From the NCBI RefSeq assembly GCF_030463565.1, contig NC_134676.1, forward strand, positions 3,334,001 to 3,398,000: a stretch of DNA of 64,000 nt, written 5' to 3'. Origin of the DNA: Pelecanus crispus (lineage: Eukaryota > Chordata > Aves > Pelecaniformes > Pelecanidae). The notes below the pieces were generated by a model, which made no database searches, was not told the origin of the DNA, and was given only the letters and a program-made list of their open reading frames with translations. Below, one piece after another: positions 45,101 to 59,471 of this stretch. A program made the position numbers and the translations under genes. Position 1 is the first letter of the stretch, and each line of letters starts with the position of its first letter.

Positions 45101-47375
45101 AAGAGTTTCAAGTTTGTGGTCTGGCAGATCCTGAGAGACGATTAAACCCACATAAAAGACCATTATTAATACAGTCTCTATAGTTCTGTACCCACGGTAG
45201 TTTGTGCAGTTGGGGCAGGGGAAGAAGTATGGGGGGGTGAAAAAATTACTTAACAAAGTGTGAGTCACTGCTATCCTGGGCGAAATACAATTCCGTAAAT
45301 GCTCTGTGTGCTCCGCATACCTGCTGGCACTCTTACGACAAAATTCCCATCTGGGACAAAGACAGAAACCTTGGGAGCTGCAGAGCAATCGTCCCAGAGG
45401 ATTTTTAGCTGTGGTGTTTATCCGAGGTCGCTCTGAAGCAGGTTTCCACCTCCTGCTCCGGGCTGCTCCCCGGTGTCCTGCCCGCTACCCCCAGCAGTGC
45501 TGCCTGGCCGGGATGGTGACCCCGGGACCCCACCGCTATTCGGCACGGGGGTAAAACAGGGGGACTGGTCAGCCCCCAACAGCTTAGCCAGGGTTTTCCT
45601 GGAGTGGTCCCTACCTCTGCGTGGCCTCCCAACAAGATGCTTGTTGTTTCTCCCCTTCTACTGCTGGGACCAATTCACAGATTTATATAATCCTTAGCTT
45701 GGGTTGGAATAATTTGTCTTGATTTTTAACGTTAAGATGATTTCTTAGTGTTTCTATCCCTGGAAGCCTTCTGTTAGAGAAAATGTTTCTCATTATCGGC
45801 TACGAGGTTGCCAGGTCTGGGAAATATTTCTGGTTTCTATTACTCTCTCTATTCCTCCTGGTGTGCGTGAGACATCCCAGAACCAAAGATGATGAGATCC
45901 CTATTTTATCCATAGGAAAAAGATGTCATGTGGTACAGGGGGCTGCAGCCCCATCCCTGGTACCCCCACCAAAACGCCATAGCCCTGGCTCTGCCAGCGG
46001 ACCTTCATCCCCCTTGGACAGCAAGCATGGGGATGCTTGAGGATGGCTGTCCCTGGCAGCCCGTGCTCTGCCACCCTCCTGACCTACATACCTCGTTGCA
46101 GGAGAGGAGCGGGTGCAATTCTGACACACCCCTGCTACCGCAGCAGCGGCTGCCGGGGAAAGTGCAAGAGTGATGATGGGGAGGATGGGAAGAGGGGCAA
46201 ATTACGCTATGGCAACCTCCTGATGTCGGATCAGAAGTGTCTTTATGGAAAAGAAAAAGAGAGAGGGATCCATACGGTGTTTGGCTGAAGCAGGCGACTT
46301 CTGGGGGTGGGAGCTGCCTCCCTTCTTTTGGGAAAACTGCTTGAGATGATTTCCCAACACAATTTGATCAAAACTCTGTCAGGGAGTGAAAGCATTCAGC
46401 AAGCCCAGTCCCTCTGTGTGTTTTTGGGGGCTGCAACACAGATCTGATCGATAGCTGCTGGTTAGGTCTTCAGGTGGAGTCTTCTCCACCTAACGCAGAT
46501 GCCCAGAAGACAGGAGACGTCTATGGTCCTAATATGCTCCTGTTAAAGCGTTGTGAGTAGGATGGCGATTTTTCTCTTCCATAGCCTTTGATCTAACAGT
46601 CCTTGCCTTTGCTTGAAATAGGTGGTTTTCCTCTTATCCCCCATGGCTCTACCACCCATCCCACCATAGGCTGAGTAGCACAGGGGGATGCCCTAGGACA
46701 CCAGAATCCCGCGTGCAGGGGGGAAGCGTGAGCAAAACTACCTTCATCTTCATCTTCTCACCCTGCTCAGGGGCTCTGCAAGGAGATGCAATAGCTTTCA
46801 TGTTGCATCCTCCTCTGGGGGAGGAGGGAAAAGGAATTCTTTATCATCTGGCCCCACGGGCTGCTCTGCCAGGCTGGTTGTTTGACTGGTGACCGGATCA
46901 GATCCCGGCTGAGGTCACGCTATTCCTACTTGATTATGTCCTGCTATTTTCTGCCTAGGTAAATAATCCCACACTGGCTTCAGGAAGGGCAGTCCTAGAC
47001 TGAACTAAATATTTCTACAAGCAAATAGTGTTCTAGTATTTTTGGAATGAGACTTAAAAAAAAAAAAAAAAAAGAATTTGCCGTTCCTCAGGACATAAAA
47101 GACCCTGTCCACCTCTCTTCTGCTGCTGTGCCAGGCAGGATGTTATCTTGAGCTTTACCAACACGAAATGAAGTCATTTCCCATCAAATATATGTGTTGG
47201 GAAGGCTGTTCTCCTCCTGCTGAAGAAACAAAGTGTAGCTGGTCTCAGCCATACCAACTGGTTCATTCACATTTTTATGGCTTTTCATATGGAAAGGAGC
47301 TAGAAAATAATTTTCTCAGATCTGCCTTAAAGGAAGAGCTGGTAGCAATGACTGCTCATGGCTCTGCTCCAAAGA

Positions 47376-47650
47376 ATAGAATCATAGAATCATAGAATCG
47401 TTTAGGTTGGAAAAGACCTTTAAGATCATCCAGTCCAACCATTAACCTACACTGCCAAGTCTACTCTAAGCCAATCAAGGGTACACTAGACTAAACCATG
47501 TCCCCAAGTGCCACATCTACCTGTTTTTTGAACACTTCCAGGGATGGGGACTCCACCATCTCTCTGGGCAGCCTGTTCCAATTCTTGACCACCCTTTCCG
47601 TAAAGAAATTTTTCCTAATTTCCAACCTAAACCTCCCCTGGCACAGCTTA
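47376..47650 (-). repeat. CR1 LINE fragment, about 275 bp
   Basis: Starts with AGAATCATAGAATCATAGAA and ends at CCCTGGCACAGCTTA. It belongs to the same subfamily as 2209-2500 and 7673-7962 and is truncated slightly nearer the tail. Confidence 0.95.
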
Positions 47651-48317
47651 AAATGGTACAATCCTGCTTGTCCCATGTCCAAGGGGAGCTCTGAGCTAGT
47701 ACCCTTCAAGGTAGATGATCTCCTTCCTGGGCTGGGGGTCTGCTGGCCAAATAGCTCCTCAGATAGGGCCAAATTGGTTGATGTAGCTCAGCATCAAAGT
47801 GAATGATGCAGCCAGCTCCACTGCATACCGCACGGGTGGAGAAAGCCCTCTCTAATTATGGTTTGTGAATAATAAGAGGAAGATTTGGGCCAAGCGTGTT
47901 CTGCTCTGAAGGTATCATTGCAGCCGGGGCAGCTTTGGCTTGTGTGCTGAGGAGAGATGAAATGGGACTCAACTTGTGACAGCTTCCCTGGATGGCTGGG
48001 GGAGCTGGGAGCACTTATCTGGACATGGTTCAGCCAGCGGATTTAGCTAATCTCCCTGTTGTTACCTCTTCCTGTTATTTATCACTCTTCAGCCATTGCA
48101 TGTGTTTCACATTAGCTGGTAAAGGCTTGGGGCAGGGACTCAAAGTACCTGGCTTTTATTTGCAGGGTTAGTGGGAAGGAGCCTTGGTTGGAAATGACAA
48201 CCAAGCCCGTCACCGTCAGGATCTCCCTGATGAAAGCCTCGTCTGATGGTCCATGGACAAATAACTCCCCATGGTCAAAAATCACTATGTACATGTGCTG
48301 CCTGTCTTTAAGGGAAG
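47651..48317. other. Intergenic DNA, no gene seen
   Basis: Unique-looking sequence between two CR1 fragments. Nothing recognised. Confidence 0.7.
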
Positions 48318-48491
48318 AAACAGGTTGCCCAGAGAGGTGGGAGATGCCCCATCCCCGGAAGCATTCAAGGTCGGGTTGGACGGGGCTCTGAGCACCCTGA
48401 TCCAGTTGAAGATGTCCCCACCCATGGCAGGGGGGTTGGACTGGACAACTTCAAAAGTCCCTTCCCACCCAAACCATTCTGTGATTCTATA
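48318..48491 (+). repeat. CR1 LINE 3' fragment, about 174 bp
   Basis: CAGGTTGCCCAGAGAGGTGG, GACGGGGCTCTGAGCACC, GTTGGACTGGACAAC and ATTCTGTGATTCTAT match the subfamily of 13018-13448. Confidence 0.93.
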
Positions 48492-51400
48492 AACGAGAGT
48501 GGCTCTTGAGGCACCCCACCATGCCCCGTGGGGTGGGAAGGGTCCCAGTGAGACCATGAACCAAATGTGCCTCTTGAGAGCCAGGAACTGCCCGTACTTG
48601 AGCTGGGCTGAGTGATGTTTTAACTGATGGGCTGTTGCTGTTTGCATAAGATGGGTGTTACAGGAATGCAGCAGCCTGTAAAAGCACCAGGTGCCGTTAA
48701 AGCATCCTGTCGTGCAAGCTGGGAAGCGTTGGTGGGGTCCCCGCTCCCTCACCAGATCTTTGACTGGAGAAGGGAAAGCCTATCATTGCACAAGTATTTA
48801 AAAGAAAAGCCAACTATGAAGGCTTTTCCTAAGTAAATGCCGCAAAGCGATTTCTTTCTTTAAGAAGCAAATTTATGCTTCTGACAGACACAGAAATTTC
48901 TCGCTACAGAAAATTCACGGGGTTTCATCTTCTGAGAAAGTTTCAGAGCACTTGAGAGGGGGATTTTTGCAGAATTAATTCAGCGGATATGCTTATGCTA
49001 CGCAATGACAGAAGCAGCTTTCAGCACGGGCTGAGATGCTTCTCACTTCCTTGAAAGGCTAGCTGGGGAATTTGGTTTGCTGCCATCAGCTGTTGCTGTT
49101 CAAAGAAAACCCCCAGCACAATCTCATATCAGTAAAACATTAAAAAAAAAAAAAAGTCTCTGCTGAGCCATAGTCCTGTGCCCGTATTGCTTGCGGTAAC
49201 CTGGGAGGTATGACTTTGGGGAGAATCAAATATATCAGTCCTACATGTAAGTGTTCATAAAAACATTTTTAAGAGCCCGTTAATGAACGTCAGTCAATTT
49301 TGCTGATTGAAGTGTATTAATACCCAGCTTTAGATTTGCCATTCTGAAAGAAATCCACATCCTCAATCATGATTTTTCCCTCCCTTCTTTTTTTTTTTCC
49401 TTTCCCCTCAAACCAATCTCTATAGATGGACTGCATTCCTAGGCAGGTGCTTTTTGCTTTTCACCTGTAGCTGATGTTCATGAAGTAAATACTATAATCT
49501 GACAAGAACAAAATAGTCCCTTCCATAGCAGTCTACCTTGAAATTATTCCATTGTCTGATTTTAGCATCTCTGTAGCCTAATCCTCACATAACACAGTGT
49601 CAAGAGCTAATATTTTTTCCTGAAATAGGCACTTCGCAACTTTTTTTTTTCCCCAGAAAAACTTGGATTTGCAGATTCATTCCTGGGTGCTGGTGCAATT
49701 AGTTTCTATTTTTGTAGTTATCAGAATTTTGACATAGAAAAAATCCCTGGAAAAAAGTTCTCTTGACCCCAATTTGTTGGCCAGTTATTTCCTGGGGAAG
49801 TAACTGTTGCATGGTAGAGTTCAAAAGAGAAACTGAAAAATTTGCTTCCCAATAGCTCCTTCTGGTTTTATATTATTATATTATGGGAAAATACAGTAGA
49901 ATTAGTGCTTAGAAATCTCAAGCTCAATGAGAGTTGAGTTTCCAGAAATGAAAGTGTCTCCTGAAACAGTCCCTCCTCACCTCTGTCTTATAGGAGCTTT
50001 CGAATTCAGTGTCCCCTTTAGCCCTGACTCTCACTTATATTAATTAAGAGTTAATCACTTCTGTGTTAGGAAGGACAGATAAAGAAGAATGCTTGAAATC
50101 ACAGTGGCTTGTTTGAAATAACATTTTCAGTGAGGTTGGTTTACCTTTTAATTTTTGAGCTTTTTGATCATTGTTTTTCCAGCGTCCACAAGAAACAGTT
50201 TTTGGTTTTATGTTGGCGACAGCTGAATTTTTCCTGTAAGCACAGAAGCCCAGGAGCTAAGATTTTAAAGAAACCACTAAATACCATGAACCTCAGGGGG
50301 TGGTAAGAGTGAAGAGTGAGGCAGCTCTGATTTCATTTATCATCCCATCATGAAAGGTACCGGTCTGCTTTGGACATGCAAGGCTCAGTTCGTGTGTAAT
50401 TCCACCACTTGGTTTTGCTTTTAGTTGATAAAGAAGATGTACAGTGGAAACAGAGATGTCTTTTTCTGCTGTTCGATGCCTGCTAAATGACTGTGAAGGT
50501 TCTTTGGGCACGTTTCCAACTCTGCAAAGGGATATGATGGTGCCAATGATTTTTAGTACATGAAGCTATAACGTGTGGTTTCCATCTGGAACTGAAAGCT
50601 TGTGCTAACGTCCTCCCCAGGAGGGGAAAACTTCAAGCTATTCAGTAGTCTTGTACCTCCTTTGTTGAACAAATATGGAAGCGTTTTGGTTTTCAGTACA
50701 TTTTATTCCTTTCTAAAGTGCCCCAGACTATTATTTAGCTATAATTTGACTTCCAGAGAATATTGAAAAGGTTAACATGTAAAATAACTTTTTACCCAGT
50801 CAAGACTCAAGGAATAACTTTATTCTCTTACAACTCACTGATGCATGTGGCCTCAACCCAACTGTTGAAAAAGGAGATAGCAAGGGATGAAGATATCTGA
50901 CAGGAGGTGGTTTATGGCTTATGAAGCTCTGCAGAACATGGAGCGGTTTGGAAATGGGCTATTGACATCTCGGGATGCTCAGCCCCATTTTGTGCTCTTG
51001 AGCCCAGTTGGTAAACAGAAATTATGAGGGGTAGGTTGCTGCCCTGAGCTGTGGTTGTTGAAGACTAAAGGGTGTCTCTGGGCAGGAAATAAGGAATAGA
51101 CCCATCAGGCGACTTCCTAAGAGCGTGCTGCTTCACCAAGTGGCATTTGAAAATTCAATGTTTTTTGACTGTATGATAAATCAGGGGTTTATGTGCAAAG
51201 TTGCCCATTGTGGCTTGGTGGAGCTGAAAGGCCTTTTGTGTGGTAGATAGCTTGCATCGAGACAGATGGCAGTGGGGGAGCTAAAACAAAAATAGCATTT
51301 AAAAGCTGAAGAACAGTTCTGAACAGCATCAGCTGGTGCCACACAACACAGGCTGTTATTTGACTTAGACATAAGCATTTCAGCAAGGTACTTGGGCCAA

Positions 51401-54400
51401 GGAGCATGTCAAGGTGTAGGTGAGCAATGATGATGTTCCTGCTGAGTAATATGCAGATATTAGGTGTAAAGCACTGCACATTTCTTAGGGACCATGAGTT
51501 CACATACATGTTCAACTATCTTGCTACAGGTCGGAGAACTTTCCTGAGTTTTCTGGTCACTGAAGACACCTTTTTCCCTCCCACACCTGACCGTCAGCAG
51601 CTCATGACCCAAGCACTGTCTGACCCCTTGAAGCAGTGCTTTGGGGAGGTAGTGCTGGGGCATCATGTCCCTGTATCCCAGTTTGAAGAGCTGCCAACCC
51701 CAGGGGAGGAGAACACCTTGTTGTGTCTCAGTTCACGCTCGCCCAGCTGTACCACTAGACAAGACAGACAGATGAAAGAGTACATCAGGTTAAAAACATA
51801 GATTTGGAGTAAAGGAACAAAGATAAAAGATGATAAAACAAGCAAATACCTTCTTAAGGTTATGCTTAATTACAGAGACGGTGCTTAGCTGGCTCAGCAC
51901 TTTGACTGGCCCATGTTGCTCTTTCTCCTGGAAAGAAACTGGAATCACCCTCTCTTTCCTTCAGTAACTAAGACAGATCCCGCATCTTTCCTCTCCTCTG
52001 GAAAAATCTGTGACCTTTCCAGTTAACAAGCCTAAGCTCAAGTACCCCTAGCTGTGTGTGACTGTTCAAGAAAGCTCCAGACCTTGTTCTCTGTGACTGG
52101 GTGGTGGGACAGTGCATGGATTTGGTGAGGTGAGGTCTTATCCTCCCAAAGCCTTCTGTGAACGTTTGCATCTTAGTTAGCGCTTCACTGGCCTCTGGCT
52201 GCTTTCTCCTTGTTCAGCTGTCTAAAGATGTATCAGTAAAACTCTTTATATCGTGAGAATATCCTGCCTTCTCTAGCTGAGCTTATAACTTTTTTTGACT
52301 AGAAGCACTATCTGATGAAGTTCATGGGTACTTTGTTGGGGGTCTGTGCAAGGCAGCCAAGGAAAGAAACATGCTGCTGGTAGGTGTTCCCGTACACGAG
52401 GCCAAACCGTCCATGGGAAAAAGTCAGAGGCCCAGGAAATAATAAGAGTTGAAAATGCTGGCTGTAGGGTTCAGACCCATTACGTGAAAAATTAACAGAG
52501 ACATGTGAAAGCCTCATCCCACCTCTGTGGTTCATAAGTGGAGGTTTACAGCTGAACAAATTACTGCTGAAGTCTATTGAATCGTTGAATTCGCTGGACT
52601 TCTGGTAGGTCTTTTAAAAGCTGTTTTGCTTTTCAGCACTTCTCCACATTATGCGAGACAAGTAACAACATCAGTGTTCTGTGGAAATCCAGTCTTGTCC
52701 TCTCTTGACATCTTCATGGCTTGCAAACTGTACAGTGCAGCCAGCAGATAGCTAAGGCATGCACTGTGCGCATAAACGCCTTTTATTAAAGAGTAATGAG
52801 GTTTAAGATGGAAAACAAGAGCTGGTTATGAGGGTAAATACCAGCATTGAAATAGAAGTGCCTAGGATAATCTCCTGATAATTACTGTGTGCATCTGCTT
52901 GTGTTTGCATCCAAAAGCAAGCGAGCACTTGGCGGCTGCGTGCTAAACGCTGCGTATTCCCAGGAGATGGCCCCTCAGCTGTCAGGTGGAGATGCTGTGA
53001 AAAAAAATATGAGCTTGTTTATAAGGCCTCATTTGAAGTTTTGCCAGCAGAATAAATGAAGACAGGATGTCCTCAGAAGTTTTGACCCAGCCATCTCCAA
53101 GGGCTGTGCCTTTGGGATGGCTGAACGAAAGGTACCAGTGCTAACAGAGGCAGTGATGGGGCTGATTTGGGGAGGACCGTGGCACTAGAACAGATCTGTT
53201 TTCCACATGAGAGCGAATGTTTCACCCTTACAAGTTTTCGGTCATTAATCTGAAGAGGAACTTTTTTGTACCACCTGAATTTCTAGGGAATTTCCAAAAG
53301 CATTTCAGTTTGCTGGAATCTGCTCAGCACCCAGAGCCATTCTCATGTCGTGCTAGCTTCATTCTTTCCTCCTGCCATCCATTATCCCGTATGCGCCTAG
53401 CTGCCTTCATGCTTTGCCTCCCAACAACATTTACATAAGAGTAAAATTAGCAGCTTGAGTAATTATGAATAAGTCACATTAGACAAAGAGGCCTTTAGGC
53501 TGAACGTAGGAAGCTGAAATGTCTGGCATGGAAAACCTTCAGTGCACCGAACGGCAGGGAAAGGATCTTTTTTCTCTCTTTTGGAGTCTCCCAGAAATGC
53601 CAAGGGGTTTAGGAACCCAAATCCCATCGATGCTCAGCGGGAGGCTGGTGTGGACACGGGGGATGCTCAGCGTGCAAATGTTGAAGGTGCCCAAGCTGTG
53701 GTCTTTGGTCTGGCTCAGCTCTGTAGACCTCTACTCTGTAGGTTGGCCATGTGCAGTGCCCAGCCATGAGCACCGCTACCCATCTGCATCCCCCCAGGTT
53801 ATTCTGCTGCCGACGCGGTGCTGAACATCACCGAGCTGTTTCTGAGAGCAAGGGGCTGGACTCGGGCTCTGCTCATCCCTGGTCAAGAGTTGGGCAAGCA
53901 AAGCTGCACCTGATTTAAAAGGAAAAAAATCAGAGTTTGGATTGCGTTTTCCAGATTGAAGGGCTTACCAGCCACATCTAATGAGGAGAACGGGTGCTGT
54001 TGAGCTGAGTCCAGGACAACAGCTGTTGCTAGTAAAAATAATGATTGTTTTTACTAGGAAAAAACTACTCACTGACAGCAGAAAAAGAGGTTTACTTGAA
54101 TAGAAACTGCAGGGCCTGTCTCATAGCCATATACAAAAAAATCTTAGAAGGACAGCATGTAAAGAGCTAGTGTTGTCTCCAAGGCCTGATGAAAATGAAG
54201 GAATCTATTTCAATTTTTGCATATATTTGCACAGTTACTTGCATAAAAAGCAGCTTGCTTTTCTTTAAAACTATTAAAATGCATGTAAAAAACATTAAGA
54301 TTATGGACAATTTTCCAAAGGGTACCACCGCAATCCCCCCAGAGTAACCATACCTGCACCGTGGCAAACTTTTGTGCTTGAAAAACCCCCAAGTAACGGA

Positions 54401-57400
54401 GCTAATCTGGGTTTTTTAGGTTTTGAGTTAAGCACTGGAGGTTCACTTTTGAAATGCAAAACCCAGAGATCACATCAGGACATGCACGCTGGCCCATATA
54501 GAGGCATTGTTGGGGTCCCTGCAGAGCCAGACGGGTATGAGCATGCATCTGACCAGCAGATTTTAATTGCAGCCAAAGATAGTCTCGATTTTGTTGGGGT
54601 TTTTTGGGGTTTTGGGTTTTTTTTTTTTGTTCCATGCCATAAAAAGGATGAAGTGCTCCTCCCGTCATTTATGTATGGAAAAGGTCTGGTTCTGAAATTG
54701 TGCACTTGCCACTTGGAAACAGATGACTACTTTACAGCTTTCTGGTTTTCAGTATTACTCCCCCAAAATGTGTCATGAGATGACACATTTCAAGAGTGTG
54801 ATTTTTTTTTTTTTTTTTCCCCTGCCCTGCAAGACCTATTCGCATTTAACTTTTTCAATTCTGATCGTTTCCCAGTCCCTCAAAGGTTTTGTGGGTTTGT
54901 TTGGGGTTTTTTTTCTGTTACCTTTTGCTATCATTTTGATATATTTGCTCTGCCAGGATTTCCATTTTATTCCAGCTGTCATTTTTCTTAGGGATTTCGG
55001 TCAGCCTGGCCGGCTACAACATGTAGAGCTTTGGCAGAGGTGTTGAATAGCTTTTTGGCGAGCACAGTTTACGGTACACAAAGACCTTGGGGAGGAGTAG
55101 TTTCCTTTGGACTTTCTCTTTGTTGTTTTTTTTTTTTAGTTCAGCCTCTTCTTCCTTTAGATCTGGTATCCCAGCGTTGCTGCTTGATGTGAATTTGCTT
55201 ACAGACTCATTTTACCATCTCTAATCTGCTGATTCTTCCAACCTTTCACGGGCTTGCTTCCTAACAAAAGAGGGTTTGTAACTTTTTTCCTGTGGGTTTT
55301 TTTTTTATTGTTGCTAAGAAAGTGAAGGGGGTCACAGACTTTCATCCCCATCGCTTCATTTTTAATGGCTGATCGGAGACAATATCACAGGGCAGGGAGT
55401 TCCCCAGGTACGCTTCACATCGTACGAAATCACTGCTGCACCCTTTGACTCACTTTTATTTTGCTCTTCAATATTCCCACTCGATCACTGCGGCTTTTGC
55501 TTGCCTAAGTACCAGTTTCATAAAGACACCAAAAAATCTCTTCTTATAACGTTTTGGCCTCTTAACAAGTAGTCATTTGTCTGCTGTAAATCCTTTGGTA
55601 TATTTTACATTGTTTTCCTCGCAAAGATAATTTTAAGAAAAGTTGCAGTATTGCAGATACTGAAAGGTCATGGGAACCTCTTGCTAAGATTAGTCCAACT
55701 TCTTCCTATCAATAGCTGTAAGTGGCGTTAGCATTTTAAAAGGAATACTGTGTGAGCATTAAAAGACATTTTTTTTCCCAAGTACACATTGAAAAGCACT
55801 TTTATCCCATGTCTAGGGCTGGGCGCTAACTGGAGCTCTATCACTATGGGCTGATGTTTTCTATTCAGGGACTCACAGAGAATGCATTGTTTGACAGAGA
55901 GCTGAGCTGCAGAGGTTGGAACAATTTCATAAGCATAAAATTATTGCAAGGTGTCTATGAGGCGCCTTCAGACAGAAGGGAAACCCTACGATACAGGCTG
56001 TTTAAGCAAATGAGCTTTACACTGTACAACTCTAAGAATGGAAAAAATAATAATTAAAAAAAACCAACCCAAAGCTGGCGCTTCCCTTCACTTTGCTCAG
56101 TTTATCATTACGAGGAGCCAGACAGAAAACATCGTGTTGTACACAGAGCAAATAGATTGTCCTGAATTTCTCCAAGGATTTACTAACAAGCAGACGCCTT
56201 CCAGCATGGAGCATCCCTCTCCAGCGTGGTGGCCGTTAGCAGCTGGCCACGGCAGTGATGCTGTAAGGACACAGATACGTGTTTTTTCTAAACCCTGAGA
56301 GATACGACTCTAATTTGAACCCCCTACCCAAATGGATTTAATTTCTCAAATGGCTGCTTCTCTTTTTTTTTTTTTTTTTCTTTCTTTGTAGCATGTGGAG
56401 TCTTTACAGAGGGAGGGTTGTAGGCTGGGAGCCCTCATCTCCATGGGCTGCACCCCTTGTTTTGAGGAGTGGCTGGAGGCCACTTTTTTAGAAACGCCAT
56501 GGGTCGTCCTTGGCGCAGAGACTGAGTGCCGGACTTGGCACAGAGGCTGATCAGCCTGAGCCCTGCTGAGCACCCCTGGCAGATTATTCCAGTGAAGTGC
56601 ATTTCTACTGATTTTGAGGGTTAAACGTGTTATTCGGTGGCTGTTCTGCTCTCACACTTGCTCAGCCCTTAGCAAGAGGAGGAGAAATCAACTTGGAAGG
56701 ACACTGACTTCTGCAGGGGAAGGATTAAAACATCAGGCAATTACTGAAAATTCTCCTGTGCAGTGACGAAAAATATCCTGATGCAACTGGAGAGAGACAA
56801 AGCTGTCCCCCGAGTAAGATCAGGGTTGGCTAGCACAGCAGGAAGAACAAGATGTGATTTTGGAGGTTTTTCTTTCTCTGAAAAGGAGAGACCATGCTTC
56901 AGAGAATCCTTCTTGTATTGTTAAGTGGCGCGTCTCACTGAAAGGCTGATTCATGGCGCCAAAGGCTTCTTCAGCAAAGGAAAATTATCCAGTTGCTTCT
57001 TGTATTCCCCCCATTATTCACAACAACTTGTATTTGGCTAAAGCACGCTATTGAGAAAAGTGCTGTCTGGAGCTCTGGATGTCAAGAAATGCAGATCTAT
57101 CATTTCCCACGACAGTTGTCCCATGCGGTTAATGAAAACGGTCTGCAAAAAGGCACTTTATTCTTAATTTGCAGTTGTCTGGCTTCAGCTGCTGGGGATC
57201 CATTAGTACCCATTTCTTTTTTGCCCAACCCAGGCTCTCATGCAGTGGTGAAGACACCCTCCCACCCTCCTTTTGCTAAACCAGAGAGGAGGGTGCCCTT
57301 GGACCCCAAGACGGATGGAGTCTGCTGTGAGACCTTCCAGTGGGCAAGGATCTCAGCCTGCAAATGCCCATAGCTCAGTGCAAAATCCAAAAATCTTACC

Positions 57401-57859
57401 AGCTCAGGCATCGATTTAATAACCCCTTTCCTTAGCTAGCTGGTTAGCCTAGAGCAAACCCGTTAGCTTAGAGGCCGTGCACAGCTATCCTGCTTCAACG
57501 CTGAGCAGTCCTGACTGCAGGCAGTTCCAGAGACCTTCGTCCCGCTCTCCCCAAATGACAGAGCTGGGGTGACAGCCGTAGGGGCACAGGCCATTTTGGT
57601 GAGGAGTCCCCCCGTGCTTCAGCACCCACGGCTCACCCTGCCATGCTCAAGAGCCAGGTATGTCCCAACCCCTCTGCTGTGGGGATGCCGCAGCCCCAGC
57701 CAGAGCTGTGACCCCACCCAAGGTGGACGAATATGCAGCTGCATTTGCTTTTTGTCCTTCCTTTCGGTGCAGACACCTGAAAATATTTCTACTACCTTCA
57801 AATAATTTGCCTAATCCTTTTTTTTTTTTTTTCCCCATCACTACCAGCTTTTTCAATAT

Positions 57860-57881
57860 CATTGCAGATGCATCTGCAATG
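57860..57881. repeat. Perfect 22-bp palindrome in a TGCAAT-rich cluster
   Basis: The sequence centred on GATGCATC reads identically on both strands for 22 bases. A second near-palindrome (ATGCAATAGCATTGCAT) follows at about 57890-57907. Confidence 0.85.
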
Positions 57882-58188
57882 CATCATCAATGCAATAGCA
57901 TTGCATCTGCATCTTTTCCAGCTGAAACCTTCCAGAACACCTTTTCCCACCATGCAGATAACAACTACAACTGCAACTTTCCGTACAGCTCAGGGAAAAC
58001 AGGATTTGTCTGAATATGTTTGGCTGGCTGCGGGATCCCCGTCATCCTGTGTGCAGCTGCCCTGCCCTCAGTAATAGCTGCCATCCTGCCAATGCTAATA
58101 CTACCCGCAGATTTTATCAGCAGGGTCATGTAGGCGTATTTCAGGATCATTGATTAAAAAGGCCAATTAGCATGGCAATATTTCCCAC

Positions 58189-58190
<2 letters not shown>

Positions 58191-58220
<30 letters not shown>
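58191..58220. repeat. 30-base A tract
   Basis: The longest homopolymer in the window. It follows unique sequence with no recognisable retroelement body, so its origin is unclear. Confidence 0.95.
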
Positions 58221-58223
<3 letters not shown>

Positions 58224-59307
58224 GAGTTGATTCCAAATTCTTGAGATTCCAAAGCCGTGAGAGTCTTTCTTTAAAGGAGTGGAGAGATGGTGCTGCATGA
58301 AGGAAATTGCCTCTTGAGTTGGAAATGTTTATCATTTCTGCCCACCCTGATATAAACTCTCTTTATATGAAGGGTAGGATAGAGAAATTATTTGATTGTT
58401 TTTTCTAAGGAGAGATTTTGCTGACGTTCTGCTTGGTTTTCTTTGCTCGTCCAGAGTGGATGAGGGAATTACGGGAAAATTAAGATATTTTCCTAGACAT
58501 GGTGGCAAATTGATAGTTCTTGATCAAGAGGCTGATATTATAAATCAATGGTCACACTTAGTCTGTTAAAGTTATCGTAGGATCCTAGGACAAGCTCACC
58601 TGAGCATCTTCTCACTGCCTTAGAGAGATGTATGGAGAGGAGGGTAGGAAAAGGCCAGCTCCAAGACACAAGTGTGGCCCAGCTTGTGAAAACAGCAGCC
58701 CCCAGGGTGGCTCGTGGTCTTTGCTGGCAGCTTGGGTGGTTCAGGAGCTACAAATCCCAACAAACCCTGCAACAGCGCTGCAAATTCTGGTTTGGTTGAG
58801 GTGCACTTGAATCGTTGCATTCCCAGCGTGGCTGTGGCCCTTTGGTTTAACAATGCAACCTTTTGTTTCAGCCCGGCTTTTGAAGTCTAAAGGCAGCATT
58901 CCCCAGATATTAAAGCTACATTTGCTTTTAATGAGGCTTAAGGGAACAAACAGGGTCCTTGCAGCTCCCACGTGGCTGTGCAACGTCATTCCCAAACGCC
59001 CTGTGCTGAACCCAGGGCTTCATTTCTGTCCCGAGGAGTCTACCAAACGCCAAGCGGCCATCAATGTTTAAGGCTTTGGCATAGTCAAGGGATGAGAAAT
59101 ACGCTGGTCCTCCCCAAACAAAAAAGTCAACTAGCAGAGAGTTTGGCTCTTAATTTCTCCCAAATGCATCCTGTTGTGTCATTGCTGTGCAGATCTTTCA
59201 ATCTAAATATTACATGGTTGAGTACTTTGAGGACTCCCAGCATGCAGAGGCTGGGTCCATGTTTGCAAGGTCCGAGCACTTCTTCAAGTGTTCTTCAAGA
59301 GCACTTC

Positions 59308-59471
59308 TTAAGTGTTCAAAAAACGGGCAGACATGGCACTCGGGGACATGGTTCAGTGTAGTCTACCCTTGATTGGTTTAGAGTGGACTTGGTAGTGTAG
59401 GTTAATGGTTGGACTGGATGATCTTAAAGGTCTTTTCCAACCTAAACGATTCTATGATTCTATGATTCAAT
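59308..59471 (+). repeat. CR1 LINE 3' fragment, about 164 bp
   Basis: Starts at AAGTGTTCAAAAAACGGGC and ends in ATTCTATGATTCTATGATTC. Its truncation point matches 5445-5612 and 27583-27738. Confidence 0.93.

Larger units (their letters stand above)
38546..47375. other. Intergenic DNA, no gene seen
   Basis: 8.8 kb broken only by a short CR1 remnant (39028-39117). It includes a possible old SINE-like remnant (40913-41020), an A run plus C-run stretch at 42060-42108 and an A run at 47055-47073. Many short frames occur on both strands but none resembles a known protein. Confidence 0.7.
48492..59307. other. 10.8 kb of intergenic DNA, no gene seen
   Basis: The longest stretch here without a recognised transposon. 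It holds homopolymer runs (49141, 54801-54818 T, 56364-56380 T, 57819-57832 T), a palindrome cluster at 57855-57915 and a 30-base A tract at 58191-58220. No frame matches a known protein. Confidence 0.7.
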
